From positions 62,001 through 126,000 of the forward strand of contig NZ_VLKW01000008.1 in NCBI RefSeq assembly GCF_007830495.1: 64,000 nucleotides of DNA. Reading direction: 5' to 3'. The position numbers were made by a program, and so were the translations under genes. The stretch comes from Pseudoduganella flava (GTDB lineage Bacteria > Pseudomonadota > Gammaproteobacteria > Burkholderiales > Burkholderiaceae_D). Below are positions 46,168-54,730 of this stretch, piece by piece. Each line of letters starts with the position of its first letter. Within the stretch, counting starts at the first letter, position 1. The notes under the pieces are model-generated. The model saw only the letters and a list, made by a program, of their open reading frames with translations, was not told where the DNA came from and did not search any database.

Positions 46168-46902
46168 ATGTTCCGCTACCTGCGCCAAGACGTCCGCGCC
46201 ATCATCGAGCGCGATCCCGCCGCCCGCAATGCGTGGGAGGTGCTGACGTGTTATCCCGGCCTGCATGCGATCGTGGCGCACCGCTGGGCGCACTGGTGCT
46301 GGCATCACCGGATGAAGTGGCTGGGCCGCTACATCGGCTACCTGGCGCGAATCTTCACCGGCATCGAGATCCACCCGGGCGCCGTGATCGGGCGGCGCGT
46401 GTTCATCGACCACGGCTTCGGTGTCGTGATCGGCGAGACGGCCGTGATCGGCGACGATTGCACGATCTACCAAGGCGTGACCCTGGGCGGCACGTCGCTG
46501 GAGCAGGGGGCGAAGCGCCACCCGACGCTGGAGCGGGGCGTCATCGTCGGCGCGGGCGCCAAGGTGCTGGGCGGTTTCACCGTGGGCGAGTACGCCAAGA
46601 TCGGCTCGAACGCGGTGCTGCTGAAGCCCGTGCCGCCGGGCGCCACCGCGGTCGGCAATCCGGCCCAGATCGTGCAGAAACGCGAAGGCACTGCGAACAG
46701 GTTGTTCGCCGCGTACGGCGTCACGCCGAACGGCGACGATCCGCTGTCGAAGGCGCTGCACGGCCTGATCAACCACGCCGCCGCGCAGGAACAGCAGATC
46801 GAGCGCATCGTCGCGCTCTTGAAGGCAAACGGATTGCAATGCGGGGACATCGAGGCCGTCGGCAAGCCCGATCCCGCCCAATTGAACAAGCTGGTCGACT
46901 AA
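46168..46902 (+). CDS. cysE: Serine O-acetyltransferase CysE
   Basis: CysE acetylates serine with acetyl-CoA, the first step of cysteine synthesis. The 244-residue form starting at 46168 (MFRYLRQDVRAIIERDPAAR) matches relatives. In-frame ATGs at 46138 and 46162 are also possible and none has a strong ribosome site. The N-terminal helical domain leads into the left-handed beta-helix with GIEIHPGAVIGRRVFIDHG and IGDDCTIYQGVTLGGT. The catalytic His residues are in DHGFG and AKRHPTL. The protein ends with a helical tail (about 40 residues) of the kind seen in the longer CysE subfamily. Confidence 0.95.
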   Translation: MFRYLRQDVRAIIERDPAARNAWEVLTCYPGLHAIVAHRWAHWCWHHRMKWLGRYIGYLARIFTGIEIHPGAVIGRRVFIDHGFGVVIGETAVIGDDCTIYQGVTLGGTSLEQGAKRHPTLERGVIVGAGAKVLGGFTVGEYAKIGSNAVLLKPVPPGATAVGNPAQIVQKREGTANRLFAAYGVTPNGDDPLSKALHGLINHAAAQEQQIERIVALLKANGLQCGDIEAVGKPDPAQLNKLVD

Positions 46903-46916
46903 AAAAAGAGGTGATG

Positions 46917-47591
46917 ATGGCCGAGGAGAACAACGACGTACTGGATCCGTTCGAGATCCGCGTGCTCGCCGTGCTGGCGGAGAAGGAGGCGCTGACGCCG
47001 GATAACTACCCGATGTCGCTGAACGCGCTGACGAACGGCTGCAACCAGCTGTCGTCGCGCGATCCCGTGATGCAAATCTCGGAAGACACGGTGGCCGACG
47101 TGCTGGCGCGCCTGACCGAGCGCCGCCTCGTCAATGCGGTGACGGCCGCCGGCGCGCGCGTCACGAAGTATGAGCACCGGATGCGCATCAAGTGGTCGCT
47201 GGAGCAGGACAAGTTGGCCGTGCTGACGGTGCTGATGCTGCGCGGCCACCAGACCGCCGGCGAGATCCGCACGCGCACGGGCCGCCTGCATGAATTCAAG
47301 TCGGTGGCGGACGTCGAGCAGGCGTTGCAGTTCCTGATCGACAAATACCCGCCGCTCGTCGCGAAGCTGGCGCTGGCGCCCGGCACGAAGGAGCCGCGCT
47401 ACGGCCAGCTGCTGGGCGGCGAAGTGCAGTTGCAGCGGGAAGAGGCGGGCTACGGCACGGCGGCCGTGGCGCCGGGTGGCGCGTCGCGCGGCGACCGCGT
47501 GGCCCAGCTGGAGCTGGAGGTGCAGCAGTTGCGCGCCGATTACGCGGCGCTGGCCGAGCAGTTCGAAGAGTTCAAGCGGCAATTCGAATAG
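46917..47591 (+). CDS. yceH: YceH family protein (DUF480/UPF0502)
   Basis: This 224-residue protein has two winged-helix domains. Landmarks are LDPFEIRVLAVLAEKEALTPDNYPMSLNALTNGCNQ near the N-terminus (a family signature), RLVNAVTAAGARVTKYEHR and then VLMLRGHQTAGEIRTRTGRLHEF. The C-terminal 35 residues form a coiled coil (VAQLELEVQQLRADYAALAEQ). The function is not established; it looks like a DNA-binding protein. ATG 46917 lies 5 nt after GAGG, with another ATG one codon earlier. It follows cysE by 14 nt. Its 3' end overlaps a convergent gene by 20 nt. Confidence 0.92.
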   Translation: MAEENNDVLDPFEIRVLAVLAEKEALTPDNYPMSLNALTNGCNQLSSRDPVMQISEDTVADVLARLTERRLVNAVTAAGARVTKYEHRMRIKWSLEQDKLAVLTVLMLRGHQTAGEIRTRTGRLHEFKSVADVEQALQFLIDKYPPLVAKLALAPGTKEPRYGQLLGGEVQLQREEAGYGTAAVAPGGASRGDRVAQLELEVQQLRADYAALAEQFEEFKRQFE

Positions 47592-48081
47592 CGTTGTCCG
47601 GCGGCGCCGGCGGCAGGTTGGCTGCCGCGATGCGGCGCAGTTCGGCGAGGCCTTCGTCCAGCGCGAACGTGCGCCCGTCCAGCAACGCGCCGACCAGGTC
47701 GATAGCCAGCGTCAGTGCGGCGTGCGCAACGGTGCCGCAGCGGAAGGGCAGGATCAGCCGGTAGCGGCCGGCCATCTTCGGCACGCGGCCGACAAAGCCC
47801 ACCATCACGTCGTCGCCCGTCAGGCGATGCAGTTCGATGGCGACGCTCTGGATCAGGCGGGCCAGCTGCAGGCCCGTATCCGGCGTGTCCGCATCTTCGC
47901 CTACCACGCCGATCAGGCTGCGGCCCTGGCGCAGGCCGGGCAGGGCGTTCTTCAATTCCCCGCGCAGGCGTTGCATGTCCGCCGCGGTCACGGGGTGACC
48001 CAGGTCGAGAATGGCCAGCAGGCACGGCTCGGTGCAGTAGCGGTTGCGGTCCGCCAGGTAGCGTTGGTCGACTATTTTCAT
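47572..48081 (-). CDS. Stand-alone cyanophycin synthetase N-terminal-domain-like protein
   Basis: This 169-residue protein aligns by eye with the N-terminal domain of cyanophycin synthetase (CphA). The CphA start MKILKLQTLRGPNYWSI corresponds to MKIVDQRYLADRNRY. A ...VAxELxxLxG... helix is retained as QSVAIELHRLTGDDV. The closing pattern GRYRLILPF...AALTLAIDLVGALLDGRTF, LAELRRIAA matches the end of that domain. No ATP-grasp or Mur-ligase domain follows. The EHVAxE histidine of CphA is replaced by Ser, so a metal site would be lost. ATG 48081 was chosen. Binding of cyanophycin or a related polymer is only inferred. Confidence 0.75.
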   Translation of the reverse strand: MKIVDQRYLADRNRYCTEPCLLAILDLGHPVTAADMQRLRGELKNALPGLRQGRSLIGVVGEDADTPDTGLQLARLIQSVAIELHRLTGDDVMVGFVGRVPKMAGRYRLILPFRCGTVAHAALTLAIDLVGALLDGRTFALDEGLAELRRIAAANLPPAPPDNAIRIAA

Positions 48082-48225
48082 TGTTGGAACCATCCTTAAA
48101 GCAAGAACCAACGCGCGGCCAGCGGCCGGGCGTTGGTGAATGGTTGCCATTATCTCAACCGATGCCGGCGTGCGGCATCGGTGCACCTCTGATCGTCATG
48201 TAAGACTGGCCTTACAGCTGAGCTT

Positions 48226-49200
48226 TTACGTTTCTTCGCGGCGCCGGCGCAACCAGATCGCCGCGGCGATCATGCCGATGCCCGCCAGCGCGCCGATGAT
48301 CGTTTCCGGCGTGGCAACGGCCGCCCACGACGACTGGAAGATCAGGTCGGACGCCGCCACCGGGCCACGCACATTGGCGGCGATGTCGAGATCGCGGGCG
48401 CGGTGGATGACATTGTCCGCCATCAGCCACGTGCCCGGTGCAACGCTGATCAGCAGCCGGCCGATGAACTTCTGGACCAGCCATCCGGAATCGATGCCCA
48501 GCCGCAGGCCTTTCTCTGCCCACGCCAGCAGGGCCATCGTCAGCAGCGGCACGCCGACCGCCCACAGGAACGGCTTCGAACGCGCCCAGGCCGACACCAG
48601 CAGCAGCCAGCCGACGGCCGGCAGCGCCCACAGTGCATACACGGGCAGCAGCGACAGCACTTTCAATGGGCCCAGCCAGAACTGCGGGTGCGTCAGCACG
48701 GGGCCGAACAGGTACACGCCCTTGGTGGCCAGCAGCACCAGCATGATCGCGAGCATCACGAGGGATGTGGCCAGTTCCACCGCCACGATGAACAGCGGTA
48801 TGCCGACCAGCGCCAGCAGCGCTTTCGACAGCACCGTGGCCGTATCGGACACGGGCAGCGACTTCCAGAACAGGATGCTGCGGTCGCGGCGCTCGTCGTA
48901 CAGCGCGCCCAGGCTGTAGAAGAACACGATGAAGCCCAGCGTCGCGTACAGCGGTATCGCGCCGACGGGGAAGACGGTCGCGATCGTGTCGGTCATGGCC
49001 TGCTGCTGCCGGGCGCCCAACTGCACCGTCATGTCCGGCTCAATCTGCACGTCGTTGAACTGCAGCGTGGCACCGTGGCCCTTGATCGCGGCGACCAGCA
49101 CGAACACCAGCATCAGCGCGGCGACCGCCAGCGGCGCCCAGGCCAGCATGCCCTTGTGTTCCCACACCTCGCGGCGGACCAGCCATTTCATCGTTTTCAT
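48226..49200 (-). CDS. ABC-2 type transporter permease
   Basis: This 324-residue membrane protein is the permease of a two-gene ABC-2 transporter. It begins KWLVRREVWEHKGMLAWAPL with the first helix, then a long extracytoplasmic loop (about 40-95). Next comes GFIVFFYSLGALYDERRDRSILFWKSLPVS, typical of the ABC-2/YtrC-like group, and about five more helices, ending in a basic RRRREE tail. Its start overlaps the stop of the ATPase gene by 4 nt. The substrate is unknown. Similar GntR-linked systems respond to cell-wall-active compounds in Gram-positives. Confidence 0.88.
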   Translation of the reverse strand: MKTMKWLVRREVWEHKGMLAWAPLAVAALMLVFVLVAAIKGHGATLQFNDVQIEPDMTVQLGARQQQAMTDTIATVFPVGAIPLYATLGFIVFFYSLGALYDERRDRSILFWKSLPVSDTATVLSKALLALVGIPLFIVAVELATSLVMLAIMLVLLATKGVYLFGPVLTHPQFWLGPLKVLSLLPVYALWALPAVGWLLLVSAWARSKPFLWAVGVPLLTMALLAWAEKGLRLGIDSGWLVQKFIGRLLISVAPGTWLMADNVIHRARDLDIAANVRGPVAASDLIFQSSWAAVATPETIIGALAGIGMIAAAIWLRRRREET

Positions 49201-50054
49201 TCGTAGCTCCCTTTCATGCTGGCGACGAACAGGTCCGCCACGCTGGGCGTGCGCAGTTCGCCAAGGTTTTCAAGCTGCTGTTTCGACACCCCGTCGAACA
49301 ACATCACGCTCTTGCCGAACACCGTGCGCTGGGTCATCGGCCGCAGCGCCGTTGCCGCGGCCGCCGCGTGCGGGTGCACCATCACTTCCGTGTAGCGCTC
49401 GCCGATCTCATCCATCGACGCGGACAGCGTGATGCGGCCGTCGCGGATGAACAGCACGTCGGTGAGGATGTGTTCCACTTCCTCGATCTGGTGCGTCGTG
49501 ATGACGATCGTCTTGTGCTCGTCGAAGTAGTCTTCCAGCAGGTTCTGGTAGAACTGCTTGCGGTACAGGATGTCCAGGCCCAATGTCGGCTCGTCGAGCA
49601 CCAGCAGCTTCGCATCGATCGCCATCACGAGCGCCAGGTGAAGCTGCACGATCATCCCTTTCGACATCGCCTTCACGCGCATGTTCGGCGCCAGCTTGGT
49701 GGCGGCGATGTAGCGCTCGGCCTTGCTGCGGTCGAAGCGCGGGTGGATGCCGTCGACGAAGTCGATCGCATCCTTCACCTTCAGCCAGCGGGGCAGGATC
49801 GCGACGTCGGCGATGAAGCACACGTCGTTCATCAACGCGTCGCGGTGCGTGCGCGGGTCCATGCCCAGCACGGACAGCTCGCCGTCGAACTGGCACAGGC
49901 CCAAGAGCGCCTTCAACGTCGTCGTCTTGCCGGAGCCGTTCGGGCCGATCAGGCCGACGATGCGGCCCGCCTGCACGTCGAAGCTGGTGCCGTCCAGTGC
50001 GGTCGTGCCGCCGAAGCGCTTGACGAGGTTGCGGGCGGTGATGACGGCGCTCAT
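49197..50054 (-). CDS. ABC transporter ATP-binding protein
   Basis: This 285-residue ATPase drives the adjacent ABC-2 permease. Walker A is LIGPNGSGKTTT, Walker B is LLVLDEPTLGLD and the switch His is in ITTHQIEEVEHIL. The signature is degenerate (AMSKGMIVQLHLAL instead of LSGGQ), a form common in the YtrB/CcmA-like group. The C-terminal 60 residues are a small accessory domain. It overlaps both its neighbours by 4 nt: the GntR gene stop upstream and the permease start downstream. The three genes thus form one tightly coupled operon. Confidence 0.93.
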   Translation of the reverse strand: MSAVITARNLVKRFGGTTALDGTSFDVQAGRIVGLIGPNGSGKTTTLKALLGLCQFDGELSVLGMDPRTHRDALMNDVCFIADVAILPRWLKVKDAIDFVDGIHPRFDRSKAERYIAATKLAPNMRVKAMSKGMIVQLHLALVMAIDAKLLVLDEPTLGLDILYRKQFYQNLLEDYFDEHKTIVITTHQIEEVEHILTDVLFIRDGRITLSASMDEIGERYTEVMVHPHAAAAATALRPMTQRTVFGKSVMLFDGVSKQQLENLGELRTPSVADLFVASMKGSYE

Positions 50055-50407
50055 GCCGCACCTCCCTGCGCCGCGCGCAGCAACTGCTCAGGATTCAGGC
50101 CGAGCCGGCGGATCCGTTCCACCATCGCCGGCCATTCCTCGCGCAGGAAGCGCTCGCGTTCGCTGGCGAGCAGTTTTTCGACGGCGCCTTCAGTGACGTA
50201 CATACCCAACCCCCTTCGTTTTTCTACCAAGGTTTCATCGACCAGCTCCTGATACGCCCGCGACACGGTGATCGGATTCAGTTGGTAATCCGCCGCCACC
50301 TGCCGCACGGAGGGCAGGGCGTCGCCGGGCTTGAGCAAGCCGTCGAGCATCATGCCGACCATCCGCTCCTTCAGCTGGCGGTAGATCGGCGCGTTGTCAT
50401 TCCACAT
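50051..50407 (-). CDS. GntR family regulator, YtrA type
   Basis: This is a 118-residue short GntR regulator. The winged helix occupies residues 5-75 (PIYRQLKERMVGMMLDGLLKPGDALPSVRQVAADYQ and NPITVSRAYQELVDETLVEKRRGLGMYV). Only a short helical tail of about 40 residues follows instead of a large ligand domain, which defines the YtrA subgroup. These regulators typically repress their own ABC transporter operon, and that operon follows here with 4-nt overlap. The 22-bp inverted repeat at 50439-50460, starting 32 nt upstream, is its probable operator. Confidence 0.94.
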   Translation of the reverse strand: MWNDNAPIYRQLKERMVGMMLDGLLKPGDALPSVRQVAADYQLNPITVSRAYQELVDETLVEKRRGLGMYVTEGAVEKLLASERERFLREEWPAMVERIRRLGLNPEQLLRAAQGGAA

Positions 50408-50438
50408 ACATGGGTCCTCCAGGTGATGTAATGGTCTG

Positions 50439-50460
50439 GTGTTGTAGTGAACTATAACAC
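50439..50460. promoter_or_regulatory. Probable GntR/YtrA operator
   Basis: GTGTTGTAGT-GA-ACTATAACAC is an inverted repeat with 9 of 10 pairs. On the minus strand it contains TATAGT, a possible -10, so a bound repressor would block the operon promoter. The first gene begins 32 nt further on. Confidence 0.7.
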
Positions 50461-50756
50461 TGATTTTGTGACTGGCAAGCGTTTTTTGTGGGCGGTCCGA
50501 TCCGCCCGCAGCGCGGCCGCGGTCATGCGCCAGCGGTCGCGAAGCGCTGGCGGCGCCCGCGTGACCGGCCGATCAAACTTTATTTATTTTTATTCGTCAT
50601 ATTCATCGGTGATGAGCGTTATTCATCCGATGAATTTCCTTTGCGAGGCCGCATATTTGCTGGGTACCGGATTTCTGATTGAAAATTAAAATATCTCCAC
50701 GTTAAATTGTAGAGTTTGGAAACTGATACTCCTCAAAAAGGTGACCAAATATCCGA

Positions 50757-50786
50757 TTGCGCGGCGCAAAAAACGCATGTTATATT
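50757..50786 (+). promoter_or_regulatory. Promoter of the SulP-carbonic anhydrase gene
   Basis: TTGCGC (50757-50762) is separated by 18 bp from TATATT (50781-50786), which also has the extended TGT before it. The leader to the ATG at 51002 would be about 210 nt. Confidence 0.5.
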
Positions 50787-51001
50787 GTGTCCCGCCGATG
50801 GAAAGCCGTGACATTTATCCGTCATGGTAAAGCGAGCTGGACAATAATCTCGGTCGCCCATCAAGCCATTCATGCCGGCGCAGTGCCCCATCAGTCGGGC
50901 GGCACTGCCACCACGAATAAATACGCCAAGGATTCTTGAAGAGCCGTGGAATGGGGGCTGGCGCGTCACGACTGGGTTTCATCTTTCGAACGCGTGTCGC
51001 C

Positions 51002-53221
51002 ATGAATATCAACAACCTGAAGTACGATGTCCCCGCGGGCATCGTGGTGTTTCTCGTCGCCTTGCCGCTTTGCCTCGGCATTGCGCTTGCCTCCGGAGCG
51101 CCATTATTTTCCGGAATAATCTCCGGGATTATCGGCGGTATTATCGTCGGGCTGATCAGCGGCTCGCACACGAGCGTCAGCGGGCCGGCCGCCGGCCTGG
51201 CCGCCGTCGTATTGGCATCGATTACCAAACTCGGTGCGTTTGAAATATTGCTGGCATCGATCCTGATCGCCGGCGTATTGCAGCTGGCGATGGGGATATT
51301 CCGCGCCGGTTTTATCGCCAATTACGTGCCGTCGAACGTGATCAAGGGACTGCTGGCGGCGATCGGCATTTTGCTGATCCTGAAGCAGATTCCCCATGCG
51401 ATCGGCTACGACAGCAATAACGCGGACGAATACTCGTTCGTGCAGTCGAACGGCGAAAATACCTTTTCCGCTATTGCGAGCGCTATCAACGCCGTGACGC
51501 CGGGCGCGCTCGTCATCGCGCTGCTGTCGATGCTGATCCTGCTGTACTGGGACCGCACGCCGCTGAAGAACGTGAAGTTGCTGCCGGCGCCGCTGTTCGT
51601 CGTCGTGCTCGGCGTTGCGCTGCACCTGCTGTTCGCCCGCTTCTTCCCGGCGCTGGGGCTGGAACAGGCGCACCTGGTGGAGATCCCGCCCCTCGACGTG
51701 GCCAACCTGGGCGCCTACCTGAACTTCCCTGACCTGGGCCACTTCGCCAACCCGGACGTGTGGATCGTCGGTGCCACCATTGCGATCGTCGCATCGCTGG
51801 AAACGCTGCTGAACGTGGAAGCCGTCGACAAGCTCGACCCGCACAAGCGCGAAACGCCGCCGAACCGCGAGCTGGTCGCGCAAGGCGTCGGCAACATCTT
51901 TGCCGGCCTGCTGGGCGGCTTGCCTGTCACGTCCGTCATCGTGCGCAGCTCGGTGAACATCCAGACGGGCAATGCGACAAAGGCGTCCGCCGTGCTGCAC
52001 GGCGTGCTGCTGCTGGCCGCCGTGCTCGTGCTGAGCCCGATGTTGAACATGATCCCGCTGGCCGCGCTGGCGGCGATCCTGATCATGACGGGCTACAAGC
52101 TGGCGAAAGTCTCGCTGTTCCGCGACATGTACCACAAGGGCGCTTCGCAGTTCGTGCCGTTTGCGATCACCGTGCTGGCGATCGTGCTGACGGACCTGCT
52201 GATGGGCGTGCTGATCGGCCTGGCCGCCAGCGTGTTCTATCTGCTGCGCAGTAACTTCCGCAACCCGTTCGCGATCGAGCAGTACCGCCTGCACATCGGC
52301 GAAGTGATCAAGATGGAGCTGCCGAACCAGGTGTCGTTCCTGAACAAGGCCACGATCAAGACGGCGCTGTGGGAAATTCCGAACGGCTCGAAAGTGCTGA
52401 TCGACGCGAGCAATGCGGACTACATCGACAGCGACGTGCTGGAGACGATCGCCGACTACCGCGTGGCCGCGGCCGAGCGCGACGTGCAGCTGAACGTGAT
52501 CGGCCTGCGCGACGAGTACCGCCTGTCCGACCCGATCCAGTTCGTGCCCGCGCTGGATAAGGAAACGCAGACCAAGCTGCGCCCGGAGGAAGTACTGCAA
52601 TTGCTCAAGGACGGCAACGAGCGCTTCCGCGCCGGCCGCTGGATCAAGAAGTACTACCTGCACCAGGTCGATGCGACGGCGGGCGGACAGCACCCAATGG
52701 CCGTCGTCGTCAACTGCATCGACTCGCGCACGTCGCCGGAGATCATCTTCGACGCCGGCCTGGGCGACCTGCTGACGATCCGCATTGCCGGCAACGTCGT
52801 GAGCCGCGAGATCATCGGCAGCCTCGAGATCGCCCACAAGCTTGGGGCCAAGCTGATCGTCGTGAAGGGGCATTCGAGCTGCGGCGCCGTCGGCCTGGCA
52901 CTCAAGAACGAGCACGCGCACAGCATCGGCACGATCACCGGCAAGATCCAGTCGGCGGTCCGGCAATGCCAGTGCGAGCACCCCCATGCGCCCGCTGGCA
53001 GCAAGGAGATGCTGGAGCAGGTCACGCGCAGGAATATCGAGAATTCGCTCGCGGAGATCCTGGAAGGCAGCGAGTACCTGCGCGGGTGCATCGAGCGGGG
53101 CGAGATGGGTCTGGTCGGCGCGTATCACGACATCGCCACGCGCAACGTGCACTTCGGCGAGCTCGTTACGCCGGAGCGCTTCGACCGTTACCGCTCCGAC
53201 GGCAAGGGGCTGGCCGCCTGA
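51002..53221 (+). CDS. SulP anion transporter fused to beta-carbonic anhydrase
   Basis: This 739-residue fusion couples a SulP transporter to a carbonic anhydrase. The membrane part has about 10-12 helices (residues 10-410), including the family motif SGPAAGLAAVV and GLLGGLPVTSVIVRSS. A STAS-like domain follows (about 425-520, SKVLIDASNADYIDSDVLETI). The beta-CA domain (about 526-739) keeps all catalytic residues: Cys572, Asp574 and Arg576 in NCIDSR, and His624 and Cys627 in GHSSCGAV. It probably imports bicarbonate and interconverts it with CO2. The frame is open further upstream, but ATG 51002 starts the conserved NLKYDVPAGIVVF. Confidence 0.93.
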   Translation: MNINNLKYDVPAGIVVFLVALPLCLGIALASGAPLFSGIISGIIGGIIVGLISGSHTSVSGPAAGLAAVVLASITKLGAFEILLASILIAGVLQLAMGIFRAGFIANYVPSNVIKGLLAAIGILLILKQIPHAIGYDSNNADEYSFVQSNGENTFSAIASAINAVTPGALVIALLSMLILLYWDRTPLKNVKLLPAPLFVVVLGVALHLLFARFFPALGLEQAHLVEIPPLDVANLGAYLNFPDLGHFANPDVWIVGATIAIVASLETLLNVEAVDKLDPHKRETPPNRELVAQGVGNIFAGLLGGLPVTSVIVRSSVNIQTGNATKASAVLHGVLLLAAVLVLSPMLNMIPLAALAAILIMTGYKLAKVSLFRDMYHKGASQFVPFAITVLAIVLTDLLMGVLIGLAASVFYLLRSNFRNPFAIEQYRLHIGEVIKMELPNQVSFLNKATIKTALWEIPNGSKVLIDASNADYIDSDVLETIADYRVAAAERDVQLNVIGLRDEYRLSDPIQFVPALDKETQTKLRPEEVLQLLKDGNERFRAGRWIKKYYLHQVDATAGGQHPMAVVVNCIDSRTSPEIIFDAGLGDLLTIRIAGNVVSREIIGSLEIAHKLGAKLIVVKGHSSCGAVGLALKNEHAHSIGTITGKIQSAVRQCQCEHPHAPAGSKEMLEQVTRRNIENSLAEILEGSEYLRGCIERGEMGLVGAYHDIATRNVHFGELVTPERFDRYRSDGKGLAA

Positions 53222-53934
53222 CCGCCCAGCAGCGCCGTCAGCTCCAGTGCATTCGGCACGGCCGCGCCGCCGGCCGTGTTGTCGAACACGCACCAGGAGC
53301 CGGGGCGCGGCGCCAGGTAGGCGCGCACGTCCTCCAGCTGCTGCGGCGTGTAGCGCGAGTAGTAGATGCGCGGGCTGCCGTGCAAGCGCACGTAGGCCGC
53401 TTCGGATGTCGGTACGAACGGCCCGGCATAGCCGACGGGCGGATCGGCCAGCACGCGTGTCACGCCGGCGTCGCGCAGCAACTGCGTGGCGGCCGGCGTG
53501 AACCAGTCCGGATGGCGCGCTTCGCAGGCGATCGTGCAGCCCAGCAGGCGGTGCAGCGCGGCGAACAGCACCTGCGCCGCGTGCGGGTCCAATGCCAGCT
53601 TCGGCGGCAACTGCACGAGCACGACACCCAGCTTGTCCTGCAGCGCACCCGCTTCGGCGGCGAAGCGGGCCAGCAGTTCCTCGACACCCTGCAGCTTCGC
53701 GTCGTGCGTGATCGTGCGCGGCAGCTTCACGGCAAAGCGGAAGTGCGGCGGCGTGGCGGCGGCCCAGCGTTCGTACGTCTTCGGCTGGTGTGGCTTGTGG
53801 AAGCTGGAATTGATTTCCGCCGCGGCAAACACGGCGGCGTAGCGTTCGAGGTGGCTGCCTTCGCCGGGGAAGTGGGCGGCGCTGTCGCGCGGCAGGCTCC
53901 AGCCGGCGCAGCCGATGTAGGTGTGCGTGGACAT
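53188..53934 (-). CDS. DUF72 family TIM-barrel protein (YecE-like)
   Basis: This 248-residue protein belongs to DUF72/YecE. Family motifs are YIGCAGWSLPRD at the start, ERYAAVFAAAEINSSFHKPH, HFRFAVKLPRTITHDAKL, VLVQLPPKLALD and YVRLHGSPRIYYSRYTP. The barrel fold is known, the activity is not. ATG 53934 starts the conserved region; the frame extends to 54003 without support. Its 3' end overlaps the convergent SulP-CA gene by 34 nt. It has no signal peptide. Confidence 0.92.
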   Translation of the reverse strand: MSTHTYIGCAGWSLPRDSAAHFPGEGSHLERYAAVFAAAEINSSFHKPHQPKTYERWAAATPPHFRFAVKLPRTITHDAKLQGVEELLARFAAEAGALQDKLGVVLVQLPPKLALDPHAAQVLFAALHRLLGCTIACEARHPDWFTPAATQLLRDAGVTRVLADPPVGYAGPFVPTSEAAYVRLHGSPRIYYSRYTPQQLEDVRAYLAPRPGSWCVFDNTAGGAAVPNALELTALLGGQAASPLPSER

Positions 53935-54064
53935 GCCGCCACAGTAAGCGTTGCGCTGCTGCGCGACCGTTCGCTTGCGCACCGTCGTTACACTCCTTAA
54001 CAAACGGACAGCCCCGATACGCTATCATGCGCACTCTTCAAAATCGATGGAAGAGGGGAACACG

Positions 54065-54649
54065 ATGCGGACGGGTTTGCGGATTAGCGCGCGCAGGAGG
54101 CGCCTGTTTCAACTGTTCGCGCTGCCGCTGGCGGCGGGCGCGCTGCTGGCCGGCTGCGCCAGCCTGAGTGGCCCGCGCGAGGTCGAGATTCCCGTCGAAC
54201 GGCTGCAACGCGGCCTCGACCAGCGCTTCCCGCTGCAGCAGCGTGCACTGGGCGTGTTCGACCTGCAGCTGGCGCGGCCGCAGCTGGCGATCCTGCGCGA
54301 CAACGACCGGCTGGCGCTGACCGCGGACGTCATCGTGACGGCGCCGTTGATGCGCCGGCCGCTGCAGGGTACCGTCGCGTTGTCCGGGCGCCTGCTGGTC
54401 GACAACGTGCGCAATGCCGTCGTGCTGAGCGACGCGCAGATCGAGCGTTTCACGGTGCCCGGCACGGACGAGCGCATGCAGGGCAACCTGACGGCGGCGG
54501 CCAACGTCGTCGTCGAGCGCCTGGTGCGCGATGTGCCGATCTACCACTTCCGCCCGGACGAGCTGCGCTACCTGGGCGTGCAGTACGTGCCGACGACGAT
54601 CCACACCACGCGCGACGGCCTGTCGGTGCGCTTCGTACCGGCGCAGTAG
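54065..54649 (+). CDS. DUF1439 family lipoprotein
   Basis: This 194-residue predicted lipoprotein has a Tat-like arginine-rich N-terminus (ISARRRRLFQLFALPLAAGA) and lipobox LAGC (Cys at about residue 32). The rest matches the DUF1439/YceB-type fold with alternating strands (VEIPVERLQRGLDQRFP, LALTADVIVTAPLMRRPL, VNSDAQ-like VLSDAQIERFTVPG). Members are thought to be periplasmic lipid-binding-like proteins, and the function is unproven. ATG 54065 follows GAAGAGGGG; an ATG at 54047 contains that ribosome site and was rejected. Confidence 0.85.
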   Translation: MRTGLRISARRRRLFQLFALPLAAGALLAGCASLSGPREVEIPVERLQRGLDQRFPLQQRALGVFDLQLARPQLAILRDNDRLALTADVIVTAPLMRRPLQGTVALSGRLLVDNVRNAVVLSDAQIERFTVPGTDERMQGNLTAAANVVVERLVRDVPIYHFRPDELRYLGVQYVPTTIHTTRDGLSVRFVPAQ

Positions 54650-54670
54650 CGATCGCTTTCATCCATTAAG

Positions 54671-54699
54671 TTGTACTGAGAAATCGGAGTCCCTACAAT
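54671..54699 (+). promoter_or_regulatory. Promoter of the TPR membrane protein gene
   Basis: TTGTAC (54671-54676) and TACAAT (54694-54699) are spaced by exactly 17 bp. They lie 32 nt before the start codon at 54731, so the leader is short (about 25 nt). Confidence 0.65.
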
Positions 54700-54730
54700 A
54701 CGGGCTTTACGGGCAGATGGAGAGGACGAG

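Larger units (their letters stand above)
50408..51001. other. 594-nt divergent intergenic region
   Basis: This stretch separates the GntR operon (minus) from the SulP-carbonic anhydrase gene (plus). It contains the GntR operator (50439-50460), an AT-rich block (about 50575-50800) unlike the surroundings, and a promoter at 50757-50786. The short open frames here lack a ribosome site and credible composition, so no gene is called. Confidence 0.6.

Noticed and set aside
50447..50689. An 80-codon open frame in the GntR/SulP intergenic region
   Set aside because: It starts inside the GntR operator, has no ribosome site and no protein-like pattern.
51104..54034. A 976-codon minus-strand open frame across the SulP-CA and DUF72 region
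   Set aside because: Shadow frame. The real minus-strand gene here is the 248-residue DUF72 gene in another frame.
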